DNA of 33,452 nt from Marinobacter sp. (GTDB taxonomy: Bacteria > Pseudomonadota > Gammaproteobacteria > Pseudomonadales > Oleiphilaceae). Position 1 is the first letter of the stretch, and the number at the start of each line of letters is the position of its first letter. The stretch spans positions 1 through 33,452 of the forward strand of contig JABURI010000273.1 in assembly GCA_014762755.1 (NCBI GenBank). The letters are read 5' to 3'. The notes under the pieces were generated by a model. It made no database searches, was not told the DNA's origin, and worked only from the letters and a program-made list of their open reading frames with translations. The position numbers and the translations under genes are program-made. Positions 14,432-22,450 of the stretch are shown in pieces.

Positions 14432-16034
14432 CGTAGGTAAATCTTCCATTATCAAATCCATCTACCACTCGCTCGGTGCTGATGTTCACTTTGACAGTGT
14501 TTGGGAAAAAGCTGACGCTATTAGTCTATTGACATTTTCATATAGTAATAAAGATTATATGATCTTACGTTCCAGAGATCATTTCGGGCTATTTGATGTA
14601 CATGGCAATCTTCTCCGATCCTTCGAAAGTATCATCAAAGGCCTTTCTCCTTACTTTGCAAAGTTATTTGATAACAGGCTCCAGCTTAAACATTCGAAAA
14701 CAAATGAAAGAATACCTGTTTCGCCTGCGATTCAATTTCTACCATTTTATATCGATCAGGATAAGGGCTGGGCAAAGCCGTGGGATTCATTTGAAGGTCT
14801 CGGAATATTTGGTGGTTTCAAACGAGATTTAATTAATTTCGTTACAGGTATACGCCCGAATGAATACTTCATTATATCTGAAAAAATAGACAAACTTTCG
14901 GCTAAACTAAAAACACTTAAGAATGAATCAGGGGTTCTTGTCTCGGCCAAAAAGACCGTGGAAAAGCATATCCCGAAAGCCACGTTTGATATTGATATTA
15001 AAGCTTTTAAAAAAGAAATAGATAGGCTGCTCGTTAATCTGGAAGTACTGAAGAATAAGGAAAATGAATACCGAAAAAACCTGATAAAGCAAAAGAATAA
15101 AGAAGTATTTGTAGATAATGAGATTGCTCTAGTAAGGAGATCTATTCGCGAAATCAATAAGGACTATGAGCATTCGTTAAACGAGCTTGATTGTGAGATA
15201 ACTTGCCCTACTTGTAATGCGATCTATGAAAACTCGATGGTTTCCAGATTCGGTCTTTTAGAAGACATCGACACCTGTCGTAGCCTTCTTTCTGACTACT
15301 TAGAAGACAAAAAAAAGATAACAAAGGAAGTCACCAAGCTGGAAAGTCAGCTTAACCTTCAAGTGGCTAAAGTGCGTGAAATTACCGACCTTCTTAATGA
15401 GAAGAAAGGTAAAGTTCGCCTCAAAGACCTCATTAAGAATGAAAGCTCTAAGCAGGTTAAAGAGATTTTCAACCGAAGCCAGAGCAACTACAGTGCTCAA
15501 ATTAATGAAATTGAAGAACAGAAATCGGACCTTGAGATCGAACGTTCCAAACTGAATAACAAAGAGCGTAAAGATTCGATTGTCAGCAGGTTTAATACGC
15601 TCATTGACCTGTTTTTAATAAGACTAAATGTTCACACCCTCAATTCCGATGGGTTCAGTGATATCCCTTTATCAGTTAAGTCCCAGGGCAGCGATACTCC
15701 GCGCGCACTCCTGGCTTATTACTATGCCATTCTTTTTACGTCTAAGGAGTTTACATCTCTACCATTTTTTCCACTGGTCATTGACTCACCAAACCAGCAG
15801 GATCAAGATGCTATAAACAGAAATAAGATTATAAAGTTTATTTTTGACCACACGCCTGATGACTATCAACTAATATTGGGGACGGTAGATTTGCATGGTG
15901 TTGAATACGATGGCCACATTATATCGCCATCGACTAAGCTTAAGTTATTAGATAACGAAGAATTTGAGGACGGTTACAATAAAATGGCTCCTCTCTTGGA
16001 CCGTCTTCAAGCTAGCCTAATAGCAGAATCCTGA
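14319..16034 (+). CDS. Rad50/SMC-like zinc-hook ATPase (LmuB-like)
   Basis: This 571-residue ATPase has Walker A GENDVGKSS (35-43) in the context NVITGENDVGKSSIIKSIYH, a coiled coil (about 185-290), a zinc hook CPTC (296-299), a returning coiled coil (about 315-420), a signature-like segment GSDTPRALLAYYYA (457-470) and Walker B PLVIDSPNQQ (485-494). This is the layout of Rad50 and of LmuB/ABC-3C defence ATPases, which sense foreign DNA and switch on a partner nuclease. The ATG at 14334 (giving MVIKQLTILS) is an equally good start. No third gene (LmuC) follows; 16035 onward is non-coding and then an IS110 element. The gene is AT-rich like its partner. Confidence 0.82.
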   Translation: MERNQMVIKQLTILSIPEKSAKTVTFHPQRNVITGENDVGKSSIIKSIYHSLGADVHFDSVWEKADAISLLTFSYSNKDYMILRSRDHFGLFDVHGNLLRSFESIIKGLSPYFAKLFDNRLQLKHSKTNERIPVSPAIQFLPFYIDQDKGWAKPWDSFEGLGIFGGFKRDLINFVTGIRPNEYFIISEKIDKLSAKLKTLKNESGVLVSAKKTVEKHIPKATFDIDIKAFKKEIDRLLVNLEVLKNKENEYRKNLIKQKNKEVFVDNEIALVRRSIREINKDYEHSLNELDCEITCPTCNAIYENSMVSRFGLLEDIDTCRSLLSDYLEDKKKITKEVTKLESQLNLQVAKVREITDLLNEKKGKVRLKDLIKNESSKQVKEIFNRSQSNYSAQINEIEEQKSDLEIERSKLNNKERKDSIVSRFNTLIDLFLIRLNVHTLNSDGFSDIPLSVKSQGSDTPRALLAYYYAILFTSKEFTSLPFFPLVIDSPNQQDQDAINRNKIIKFIFDHTPDDYQLILGTVDLHGVEYDGHIISPSTKLKLLDNEEFEDGYNKMAPLLDRLQASLIAES

Positions 16035-16113
16035 TTAAATTGAGTTTTCTAGGTATACTAATTCGGCCCGTAAAACAAGGCACTGCTGTCGGCAAATTTT
16101 CCGCTTCACCCCC

Positions 16114-16143
16114 GGAAAACCGGGACACGGAAAACCGGGACAC
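16114..16143 (+). repeat. Tandem pair of GGAAAACCGGGACAC
   Basis: Two perfect, adjacent 15-base copies lie at the IS110 downstream edge. A third copy (14 of 15 bases) is at 18565-18579 and the 12-base core AAAACCGGGACA recurs inverted at 22389-22400. Confidence 0.8.
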
Positions 16144-16155
16144 CCATTAGCCAGC

Positions 16156-16512
16156 TGTAGTCAAGGCACAACAAAAGGCCTGCCCGCTTTTTTGCTGCGG
16201 TTTTCATACCCCTCAGATGCACACCCGCTATTTCAACATTGGTTACGGACTGATCCGCACCAGACACCCATCAGGATCAAGGATAGCTCCCCGAGCTATC
16301 CCCTGGCTTTCGCCCCAAAAAATCATCGGTGCCTGACCGCGTCCAAATGTTACAGATAGATGGTTAGCCGCTCTCGCGGTGCCAGTCTCCGAGTGGTTCA
16401 CGGCCAGGGCGCATCAGGCACTTAGCGTGCTCGGGAGAGTGCGTGGAGACCCATTCAGATCTCTGGTTCAACCATCCCGGTTTCCGGGTTGCTCCACGCA
16501 CTCAAATTTTAA
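16156..16512 (-). ncRNA. Candidate IS110 guide RNA (seekRNA/bridge RNA) region
   Basis: About 350 bases with no convincing gene lie 3' of the transposase. Two strong hairpins are visible: arms GAGTGCGTGGAG (16437-16448) with CTCCACGCACTC (16492-16503) enclosing a smaller CCCGG-TTT-CCGGG stem, and GGATAGCT-CCCCG-AGCTATCC (16281-16301). IS1111-subgroup elements are known to encode their target-guiding RNA in this place. The RNA limits and guide loops are not resolved here. Confidence 0.4.
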
Positions 16513-17526
16513 TCAGGCAAAGAGTTTGTTTTCCTCAAAGGGTACCTGGTCGCGCATCACGTAGTAACAGGCTCTGGCCATCTTATGGGCCAGAGCTTTG
16601 GTTGCCAGGGCACCATTGCGCTGCGCTCGTTTTCGCTGGTAAAACCGGTGTGCCGTCTTATTGTGCCGGATGATGCTGTGGGCCAGTTCAACGAACGCCC
16701 ACCCCAGATATTTGTTTCCGTTGCGTGTGTTGTTCTGTCCCTTGGCTTTTCCGTTGCTCAGCCGCTTACTGTTCACACAGCGACAGTAGGACGCATAGCG
16801 ACCAACGGTCGGGAAGCGCGCAATATCACCGGTTTCCAATGCGATGGTTAAACCAAGGGTAGGACCGACACCATCGACGGTCAGCAACATCTCATATGCC
16901 GTGTTTAAACGCATCTGCTGGCTGATCTGTCGTTCCAGCAAATGAATTTGTTCGTTCAGACTGCGGATCATCACCAGGTGACAGTGCAACGCCCTGCGTA
17001 GATTGGGATGATCAAAGACCTTGAGCAGTTCAGGTTGAGCTCGCTTGAGCTCGGTGCTATCAACACGCTGACTTGTGGACCGCCAGATCTGGCTTTGAGC
17101 GCTGATCAGATGCATGGCCCGCTCACGAACCAGCAGTAGCCATTTACGCAGCAGGTCCCGCACCGTGCGTTCTTCAAAGGGGTAAATATAACCGGTCGGC
17201 AAGATGCCCAGGCGCATCAGATTGGCTAACCAACGGGCGTCCGAGACATCGTCGGTGTGCTTCAGCCCCTTGTATTGTTGCACGGCCTGAGGATTGACCA
17301 ACATCATTTCAAAGCCGGCAGCCTGCAGGCCATCCACCAGCCAGTACCAGTTGAAGGTCGATTCGACCGCGACGCCGTGGAGGTCCTCCCGAAAAGGACG
17401 TAGTGCCGCGTCGATAGTCTGGATATCGTTTGGCAGGCGTTGTTGGAAAACAACGTTGTCCTGATGGTCAATAATGACGGCAACGCTGTTGTTGGAATGA
17501 AGATCAATGGCACAGAATAGGTTCAT
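16513..17526 (-). CDS. IS110-family transposase (DEDD recombinase)
   Basis: This 337-residue enzyme has an N-terminal DEDD/RuvC-like domain (starting FCAIDLHSNN with Asp8, then the acidic motif HGVAVESTFNWYWL and KHTDDVSDARWLANL) and a C-terminal Transposase_20 domain (LLTVDGVGPTLGLTIALETGDIARF, then the Ser-containing region CVNSKRLSNGKAKGQNNTRNGNKYL). It appears full length with no frameshift, so the element could be active. AGGAGG lies about 5 bases upstream of the ATG. The enzyme inserts the element using a guide RNA rather than terminal repeats. Confidence 0.93.
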   Translation of the reverse strand: MNLFCAIDLHSNNSVAVIIDHQDNVVFQQRLPNDIQTIDAALRPFREDLHGVAVESTFNWYWLVDGLQAAGFEMMLVNPQAVQQYKGLKHTDDVSDARWLANLMRLGILPTGYIYPFEERTVRDLLRKWLLLVRERAMHLISAQSQIWRSTSQRVDSTELKRAQPELLKVFDHPNLRRALHCHLVMIRSLNEQIHLLERQISQQMRLNTAYEMLLTVDGVGPTLGLTIALETGDIARFPTVGRYASYCRCVNSKRLSNGKAKGQNNTRNGNKYLGWAFVELAHSIIRHNKTAHRFYQRKRAQRNGALATKALAHKMARACYYVMRDQVPFEENKLFA

Positions 17527-17670
17527 GTCAGCCTCCTGTAGTGGCAGGTTCTGTTTTGGCCAACTACCAGCCTACTCCCGATGACGGACTATGGGAGGCT
17601 GGCTACATGATCTTCAGATCTATTATTTCGGCTATGTTTATTTACCTGTCTAGTCTCTGAGTACACGCTA

Positions 17671-18117
17671 TCAGCTGAAACCACCGTGCAGCTGTCCCAC
17701 ATAGGCGGTGATAAAGGCCGTTTCCTGAAAAGCCTTCAAGCCCGTCTCGGAAAAATCAATGGGCAGCGGATTGGCTGCCAGGGTGGACTTGATCAGCGCC
17801 GGGGGCAGCAGGGTCACCGTCAACTCAATACCGGTGATCAGTTGAATGGCCGCTTCCATTTTGAAGCTGATGGCACCTCCGGCAAATTTGCCTTTGGGCA
17901 TCCGCTCTTTGATCGCGACACTGGTGACCCCGTACTCGGCCATCAACGCCGCAAAGTCCGCCTGGAACCGCTTCAGGTCCTCACGGCTATGGTTTTTCGG
18001 CAGTGACAGCTTGCGCACCTTGCACTCCGGCAGGTTGAACTGCCCCCTGTCCATATTCAGGAAACACAGCACCGCATCGCTGCCGGTCAGCTCAACCCCG
18101 CAAACCATCATAGCCAT
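17671..18117 (-). CDS. DUF3010 family protein
   Basis: The 148 residues match DUF3010, starting MVCGVELTGSDAVLCFLN with a later conserved KERMPKGKFAGGAISFKMEAAIQL. The first strand-turn pattern resembles an RNase H-like fold, but no enzymatic role is established. It lies 23 bases downstream of the SEC-C gene on the same strand, so the two are probably co-transcribed. It borders the IS110 element. Confidence 0.8.
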   Translation of the reverse strand: MAMMVCGVELTGSDAVLCFLNMDRGQFNLPECKVRKLSLPKNHSREDLKRFQADFAALMAEYGVTSVAIKERMPKGKFAGGAISFKMEAAIQLITGIELTVTLLPPALIKSTLAANPLPIDFSETGLKAFQETAFITAYVGQLHGGFS

Positions 18118-18140
18118 TACCCTCTATGTTCCAGCTGTCG

Positions 18141-18485
18141 TCAGCCACAGCACTTCTTGAATTTGATACCGCTACCGCAGGTGCAGACGTCGTTGCGGGA
18201 GGGCGATTTTACCGTAGTGACTGTCCTTCCTTTATTCAGGATAGCGGTGAGCTCGTTGATGGATTCAACGGCGCCCTCGCGGGTATCCACCGAAATAGTC
18301 GCGTGCAGTTTCGCCTCGGCCACCTGTGCTTCAAGCTCCTGCTTGCGCGCTTCACTGGTCACCACCAGCGTTAGCGGATACTTCCTGCTGCCACTCTTCT
18401 GGCTGGCATTGGTCTGAAAGCCGCCGTAAGCGGTGTGGTGCTGGCGTGCGTCCTGCCGGCCCTTGTAGAAAAATTTATCTGACAT
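18141..18485 (-). CDS. SEC-C motif metal-binding protein (PBPRA1643-like)
   Basis: This small, basic, 114-residue protein has a C-terminal SEC-C zinc motif with ligands Cys101, Cys103, Cys112 and Cys113 (CTCGSGIKFKKCCG, preceded by RNDV). The N-terminus MSDKFFYKGRQDARQHHTAY fits the PBPRA1643 family of short SWIM/SEC-C proteins. The role is unknown; SEC-C in SecA binds zinc and contacts SecB and ribosomes. It is upstream of and co-directional with the DUF3010 gene. Confidence 0.82.
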   Translation of the reverse strand: MSDKFFYKGRQDARQHHTAYGGFQTNASQKSGSRKYPLTLVVTSEARKQELEAQVAEAKLHATISVDTREGAVESINELTAILNKGRTVTTVKSPSRNDVCTCGSGIKFKKCCG

Positions 18486-18564
18486 GCTGATATCCTGATG
18501 GGGAGAATGCCCAGGCTACTGCCGGGAGGAGTCTTTTAGCATGCTTTTGGGAACGGGGATATAG

Positions 18565-18579
18565 GGAAAACCGGGACAT
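18565..18579 (+). repeat. Third copy of the GGAAAACCGGGACA(C/T) repeat
   Basis: This copy matches the tandem copies at 16114-16143 in 14 of 15 bases and in the same orientation. Together they bracket the IS110 element plus the DUF3010 and SEC-C genes. Confidence 0.7.
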
Positions 18580-18599
18580 CCACTCTCAGTGAAACGTGA

Positions 18600-19091
18600 T
18601 CATAGACAGGCCCGGACGTCGTCCCCAAGGGCAATCTCACCCGCTTCAACCACCCGCGTTGTGATTCCTCCGTGCCCGCGCATGGCGTTGTAACCGCCGG
18701 GCCCCAGCGACGTTTCCATTTTGCTGCAGGGGTGGCAAAGGCCGGTGTATTCCAGCACTACATTGCCGATTCGGAATTGCTTGCCCTTCAGGGCCAGCAG
18801 GTTCAGGCCAGACACTACAATGTTGCGGCGGAAAACCTCGGGTGCGATGGCCTCACGGTGAAGGCAGGACGCAATGGCGTGCAGGTGTTCTTGCTGGATC
18901 AGGGTTACCTGCCGTTTGCTGGTGTCGCGACCCTTGAATCGGTCTCCCTCCAGGCCCTTGCCAGGGGTTATCGCCACGCGGTCGAGCGCCTGCATTGGCT
19001 CACCGCGTGCGGGGCGGATTCCAATCCATTCCACGCGACCGCATTGGGGGAGGGTGTCTAGCAGGGTTTGAAGTGGGGTTGATTCAGACAT
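18600..19091 (-). CDS. MOSC domain protein
   Basis: This 163-residue stand-alone MOSC protein contains GKGLEGDRF near residue 45, the QVTLIQQEHL segment and the conserved cysteine region GLCHPCSKME that in this superfamily binds or transfers sulfur at molybdenum cofactor. It lacks the beta-barrel N-terminal domain of longer members. The substrate is unknown. A 55-aa Cys-rich protein is encoded 33 bases upstream on the same strand, suggesting a two-gene unit. Confidence 0.88.
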   Translation of the reverse strand: MSESTPLQTLLDTLPQCGRVEWIGIRPARGEPMQALDRVAITPGKGLEGDRFKGRDTSKRQVTLIQQEHLHAIASCLHREAIAPEVFRRNIVVSGLNLLALKGKQFRIGNVVLEYTGLCHPCSKMETSLGPGGYNAMRGHGGITTRVVEAGEIALGDDVRACL

Positions 19092-19124
19092 CAGCGCGCT
19101 CGTACACAGAGGGGAAACAGCTCC

Positions 19125-19292
19125 TTAATTCCCTTTTTTGAATTTTGCTTTGCAATTACCGCTCATACACATCGTACAGTAGTGCTCGCGGTCCTCGTGC
19201 TTGGTGCCCTCGGCGATCGTGATGCCGCAGCCGTTGCAGAGCAGGATGGCAACGTTACCGTCAAATTTTACAATGGCGTGTTTGTATTTCAT
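19125..19292 (-). CDS. 55-aa Cys-rich (zinc-ribbon-like) protein
   Basis: The frame starts MKYKHAIVKFDGNVAILLCN and has two Cys pairs, CNGC and CTMC, plus a later Cys in SGNCKAK, so zinc binding is likely. There is no family name I can assign. It is 33 bases upstream of the MOSC gene in the same direction, and the Lys-rich tail (KAKFKKGN) suggests contact with nucleic acid or acidic surfaces. Confidence 0.65.
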   Translation of the reverse strand: MKYKHAIVKFDGNVAILLCNGCGITIAEGTKHEDREHYCTMCMSGNCKAKFKKGN

Positions 19293-19416
19293 AAGACCGT
19301 CCATTCCCGACTTTTACACACTCTTATCAAACTACGATGCCCGCGTCAGGTCAGACTGCTGGTCAGCGATCACTGCTGGTAAGCTGTAAGCGGAACTCGC
19401 TGGAGGGAGCGCGGTA

Positions 19417-19851
19417 ATGACATCGCCCAATGAAAGTGTTCCGAACTCGTGGGTCAGGTTTCTCGCACACCTGTTCGTGATTCTTGTGGCCTGGACCATC
19501 TTTATTAAATACCTTTTCCCGATCGGCTTTGCGATGGCCAACAATGAGGCGTGGGCAACCTATATCTACTGGGATCTGTGGCCCGTTGCGCACCTCTGGC
19601 TGGCCTGGGCGTTGTTGGCAAGGCCCTGGTATGCGCGCGTGCTGGCCATTGGCATGTCTGTGGTGGAAATCCTGATCATCACCACGCTGTTCATCTGGTT
19701 CCTGGCGGAGCCGGAGTGGTCTATCTGGCGCACGAACTGGTTCGTGAACAAGGTGTTTGTGCTGGCCGCGTTTGTTCTGGTGTTGGGTACGGCACTTTTG
19801 CGGCCGGAGGCCCTGAAGGCGCGGATCAGGCATAGGCCATCTCTGCATTAG
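19417..19851 (+). CDS. Small integral membrane protein, unknown
   Basis: The 144 residues have about four hydrophobic spans (about 14-38, 48-66, 74-98 and 110-128), many Trp residues and a basic tail, with no signal peptide. GGAGGG precedes the ATG at about 9 bases, supporting the start. No family is recognised. Its 3' end overlaps the convergent GFA gene by four bases. Confidence 0.7.
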   Translation: MTSPNESVPNSWVRFLAHLFVILVAWTIFIKYLFPIGFAMANNEAWATYIYWDLWPVAHLWLAWALLARPWYARVLAIGMSVVEILIITTLFIWFLAEPEWSIWRTNWFVNKVFVLAAFVLVLGTALLRPEALKARIRHRPSLH

Positions 19852-20246
19852 TCAAAAGTGAGGTGTTGTGGCAAGTCATCCGTGATGTCGTACCAGGGTG
19901 CCTTACTGCCGACGAATACATGGCGCCCGGCTTTGATGCCCGGGTCGGTGTCGAGCGTTCCCAGAGGGAAACCAACTATCCCGGGGTTCGCGTCGAACCG
20001 GGTGTAGATGCTGGAGCCGCAGTTGGAACAGAACCCTTTATGCTCGCCTGGTGACGATTCGTAAAACTTGATGAGTTCGTCGCCTTTCGTCGTTTTCCAA
20101 TCGGCAGTATTTACATTTGCCCGGGTCCTGAAAGCCGAGGCATGCAGTTTTCGGCACATTGAACAATGGCAGTTCAATACATCCCTCAGCTCACCATGGA
20201 TTTCATATTGAATGCCACCACATAAACAGCTGCCTTTGTGTTTCAT
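19848..20246 (-). CDS. GFA family (glutathione-dependent formaldehyde-activating enzyme-like) protein
   Basis: This 132-residue zinc protein has the GFA ligand pattern CLCGG (Cys7, Cys9), NCHCSMCRK (Cys26, Cys28, Cys31) and FCSNCGSSIY. The length is normal. Most members have unproven activity; the founding enzyme was assigned to condensing formaldehyde with glutathione. It is a single gene, convergent with the membrane protein gene. Confidence 0.88.
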   Translation of the reverse strand: MKHKGSCLCGGIQYEIHGELRDVLNCHCSMCRKLHASAFRTRANVNTADWKTTKGDELIKFYESSPGEHKGFCSNCGSSIYTRFDANPGIVGFPLGTLDTDPGIKAGRHVFVGSKAPWYDITDDLPQHLTFD

Positions 20247-20341
20247 TATTGGTTCCTCTGGTTGAATGGGATTGGGCCTGGACAGCGTCTGGGTATCTGA
20301 TCAGAGAAGCAGGAGTGCCGCTGCGATCAGGTTCAGAAGCC

Positions 20342-20452
20342 TCACTTTTTTCCTTTCCCAAAGGCCCTGAAGAGCCGAATGAAGGCATCCCGGCGAGCCG
20401 CCTGGTTGCGCCTTTCGATTCTTCTTAGTTCAGGCAGAGATGTGTAATACAT
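20342..20452 (-). CDS. Possible 36-aa basic peptide
   Basis: A short frame, MYYTSLPELRRIERRNQAAR followed by an FIRLFRAFGKGKK-type tail, has a good SD (AGGA about 8 bases upstream). It is strongly basic and probably helical, like small Arg-rich DUF1127-type peptides, although it does not match that family clearly. It is the only coding candidate in the 325-bp gap between the GFA and LysR genes. Confidence 0.45.
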   Translation of the reverse strand: MYYTSLPELRRIERRNQAARRDAFIRLFRAFGKGKK

Positions 20453-20571
20453 AGGATGATCCTGATGGCTTTGTGCTTATGGAGGCTTTTCATCTTTAAA
20501 ACACTTTAAGGTGTTCTCCTGAGCACAGGGAATACCCAAACACGCAAACCAGAATTGCACATACGAACACG

Positions 20572-21462
20572 TTAGTTCGAGTTGAGAGTGAGCCTCAGGG
20601 CATCGCCTATCACTCGGGTAAACCCGCGGATGCGTTTTACCCGTTTCAGGTCTGGGTGGGTCAGTATCCAGAGCGGGATGGCCAGTTCTTCAACCGGTGG
20701 CGTCAGGCGTACCAGGTCGTCATCGGACTCGCCCAGATAACAGGGCAGGATCGCGATGCCGGAGCCCGTTTTCACCGCTGTCCACATGCCAAGCATGCTG
20801 TCGATACGATACGTGCAGGCATTGCTCACATCCTGCTGAGCCATCCAGGCTTCCAGCTTGCCGTTGCCCATATGAATGTCGGGGCCAACCCAGTCATGGC
20901 CACGCAGTTCGCTGACGGCAAGGCGCGAGTCCCTCCACCGGTTGGCGGCCCCATAAACGGCCTGCTGAATGACACCAGCCTTTCTGCCGATCAGGGTTTC
21001 CGGGGGTGTTGCAGTGGGGCGTATGGCAATGTCGGCTTCCCGCTTGCTCAGGCTGTGAAGCTGATTTGAAATCACGACTTCCAGCGAGATATCCGGGTAG
21101 TCCTTGCGAAACTGTTGAAACAGTGGCGCCAGCAGCCCTGTGAACAGAGTGTCTGTGGTGGTCACCCGGATCGACCCTGAAAGCTTGAGATCCTGTCCGG
21201 CAAGCCGACGTTCCACGTCCGTTATGTCCCGACTCACCCTCTGCGCAACAGCAAACAGGTCTTCGCCGGCCGGGCTCGGTGAATATCCGGTGCGTGAGCG
21301 TTCAAACAGTTCTACGCCCAGGCGTTCTTCCATGCTGTTGAGCCTCCGAAAAACGGTAGCATGGCTGATCCCCAGCTTTTTTCCTGCGCCAGAAAGCGTG
21401 CCCGTCTCTGCGACGGCCGCGACGATTTGAAGGTCATCCCAGCGGATTTGGTGTTCGTTCAT
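20572..21462 (-). CDS. LysR-family transcriptional regulator
   Basis: This 296-residue regulator has an N-terminal winged helix (about 5-64: TLSGAGKKLGISHATVFRRL is the helix-turn-helix) and a substrate-binding domain (about 92-290). It follows the SDR gene by 41 bases on the same strand and probably belongs to its transcript, an arrangement that suggests it regulates the SDR and perhaps the divergent flavocytochrome. No strong SD is seen at the ATG. The ligand is unknown. Confidence 0.9.
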   Translation of the reverse strand: MNEHQIRWDDLQIVAAVAETGTLSGAGKKLGISHATVFRRLNSMEERLGVELFERSRTGYSPSPAGEDLFAVAQRVSRDITDVERRLAGQDLKLSGSIRVTTTDTLFTGLLAPLFQQFRKDYPDISLEVVISNQLHSLSKREADIAIRPTATPPETLIGRKAGVIQQAVYGAANRWRDSRLAVSELRGHDWVGPDIHMGNGKLEAWMAQQDVSNACTYRIDSMLGMWTAVKTGSGIAILPCYLGESDDDLVRLTPPVEELAIPLWILTHPDLKRVKRIRGFTRVIGDALRLTLNSN

Positions 21463-21503
21463 GAATACATGGATTTGATTTTTGTTGGATTTTTATGTGC
21501 ATA

Positions 21504-22250
21504 TCAGGACAGCACCTGGCCGCCGTCCACCACCAGGGTCTGGCCAGTTATCCACCGGGCCAGATCGGAGGCCAGGAACAACGCGACGTCGGCGACTTCC
21601 TCCGGCGTGCCCAGGCGCCCGAAGGGAATCCCGCCGCGAATACGGTCATAGAGCTCCGGATTGTTCTGGCGGGCCTGATCCCAGACGCCACCCGGAAACT
21701 CGATCGAGCCTGGCGCAATGCCATTCACACGCACTTTATGCGGGGCCATGGCCACCGCGAGGCTGGCGGTGTAGTGAGCGACGGCGGCCTTGATGGCCGC
21801 GTAGGGGGCGGTGCGTGTCGAGGCGTGCAGGGCGGCGATGGAGGCAATGTTGATGATCGTGCCCCCGGTTTCCTTGAGCGCCGGCAGGCAGGTATGACCG
21901 GCGCGGACCGTGCCCATCAGATCCACCTCAACGCTGCTCAGCCAGCCTTCTTCGGTGTCCTCCCGCCCGAAGGCCGAGGCACAATTGACCAGCACGTCCA
22001 GGCCACCCAGCTCGCCCATGGCGTTCTGCAGATAGGTCTCCAGCGCGGCCTTGTCGCCGATGTCGCACGGGGCCACATGCAGCGCCAGCCCCCCGGCTGC
22101 CACTTCTTGCGCCAGGGCGTCCAGGGATGCCTGCCCGCGCGCGCAAACGGAAACGCTGGCCCCGGCCCGGACAAATCCCAGCGCGATGGCTCTGCCAATA
22201 CCCTTGCTGCCGCCAGCGACGATGACGCGCCGGCCCTGGAAATCAAACAT
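21504..22250 (-). CDS. Short-chain dehydrogenase/reductase
   Basis: This is a 248-residue classical SDR with cofactor motif GGSKGIGRA (about 11-19), NCAS where most members have NNAG, an active-site Ser in INIASIAA and the catalytic YAAIK, followed by the conserved RVNGIAPG. The C-terminus GQTLVVDGGQVLS is typical. I choose the ATG at 22250 because AGGAG lies 9 bases upstream; a start 8 codons earlier is open but has no such site. The cofactor and substrate cannot be told. It is paired with the downstream LysR gene. Confidence 0.88.
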   Translation of the reverse strand: MFDFQGRRVIVAGGSKGIGRAIALGFVRAGASVSVCARGQASLDALAQEVAAGGLALHVAPCDIGDKAALETYLQNAMGELGGLDVLVNCASAFGREDTEEGWLSSVEVDLMGTVRAGHTCLPALKETGGTIINIASIAALHASTRTAPYAAIKAAVAHYTASLAVAMAPHKVRVNGIAPGSIEFPGGVWDQARQNNPELYDRIRGGIPFGRLGTPEEVADVALFLASDLARWITGQTLVVDGGQVLS

Positions 22251-22349
22251 GATTGACTGCTCCTGTTTTCCCATCAGGTTTGGTCTCGCCTCTGGTCGCG
22301 CCAGTGGCTTGAAGCTCCAGCTACTTTACGCCGAAACGTGGAAATGAGG

Positions 22350-22401
22350 AAAACGGGGGCAGATCTGCTCTTATCCTGGAAATAAACCTGTCCCGGTTTT
22401 A
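22350..22401. repeat. Imperfect inverted repeat with AAAACCGGGACA core
   Basis: AAAACGGGGGCAG (22350-22362) and CTGTCCCGGTTT (22388-22399) form an imperfect hairpin in the gap upstream of the ferric-reductase-like gene. The right arm is an inverted copy of the repeat core seen at 16116, 16131 and 18567. Confidence 0.5.
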
Positions 22402-22450
22402 TCAGGCAGACTACATTAAATGGCGAAAGGAAGGGGAACAGACTAGCCAG

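Larger units (their letters stand above)
16148..17605 (-). mobile_element. IS110-family insertion sequence (IS1111-like layout)
   Basis: The element holds one transposase gene and a long non-coding stretch downstream of it. Short inverted repeats TAGCCAGC (16148-16155) and GCTGGCTA (17598-17605) lie near the probable ends, in the manner of the subterminal repeats of the IS1111 subgroup. IS110 elements have no true terminal repeats and make no target duplications, so the exact ends cannot be fixed by eye. The size of about 1.46 kb is normal for the family. Confidence 0.6.

Noticed and set aside
16350..16512. tRNA-like folding in the IS110 tail
   Set aside because: No acceptor stem, TTCGA-type arm or anticodon arrangement fits; the hairpins fit an IS110 guide RNA region better.
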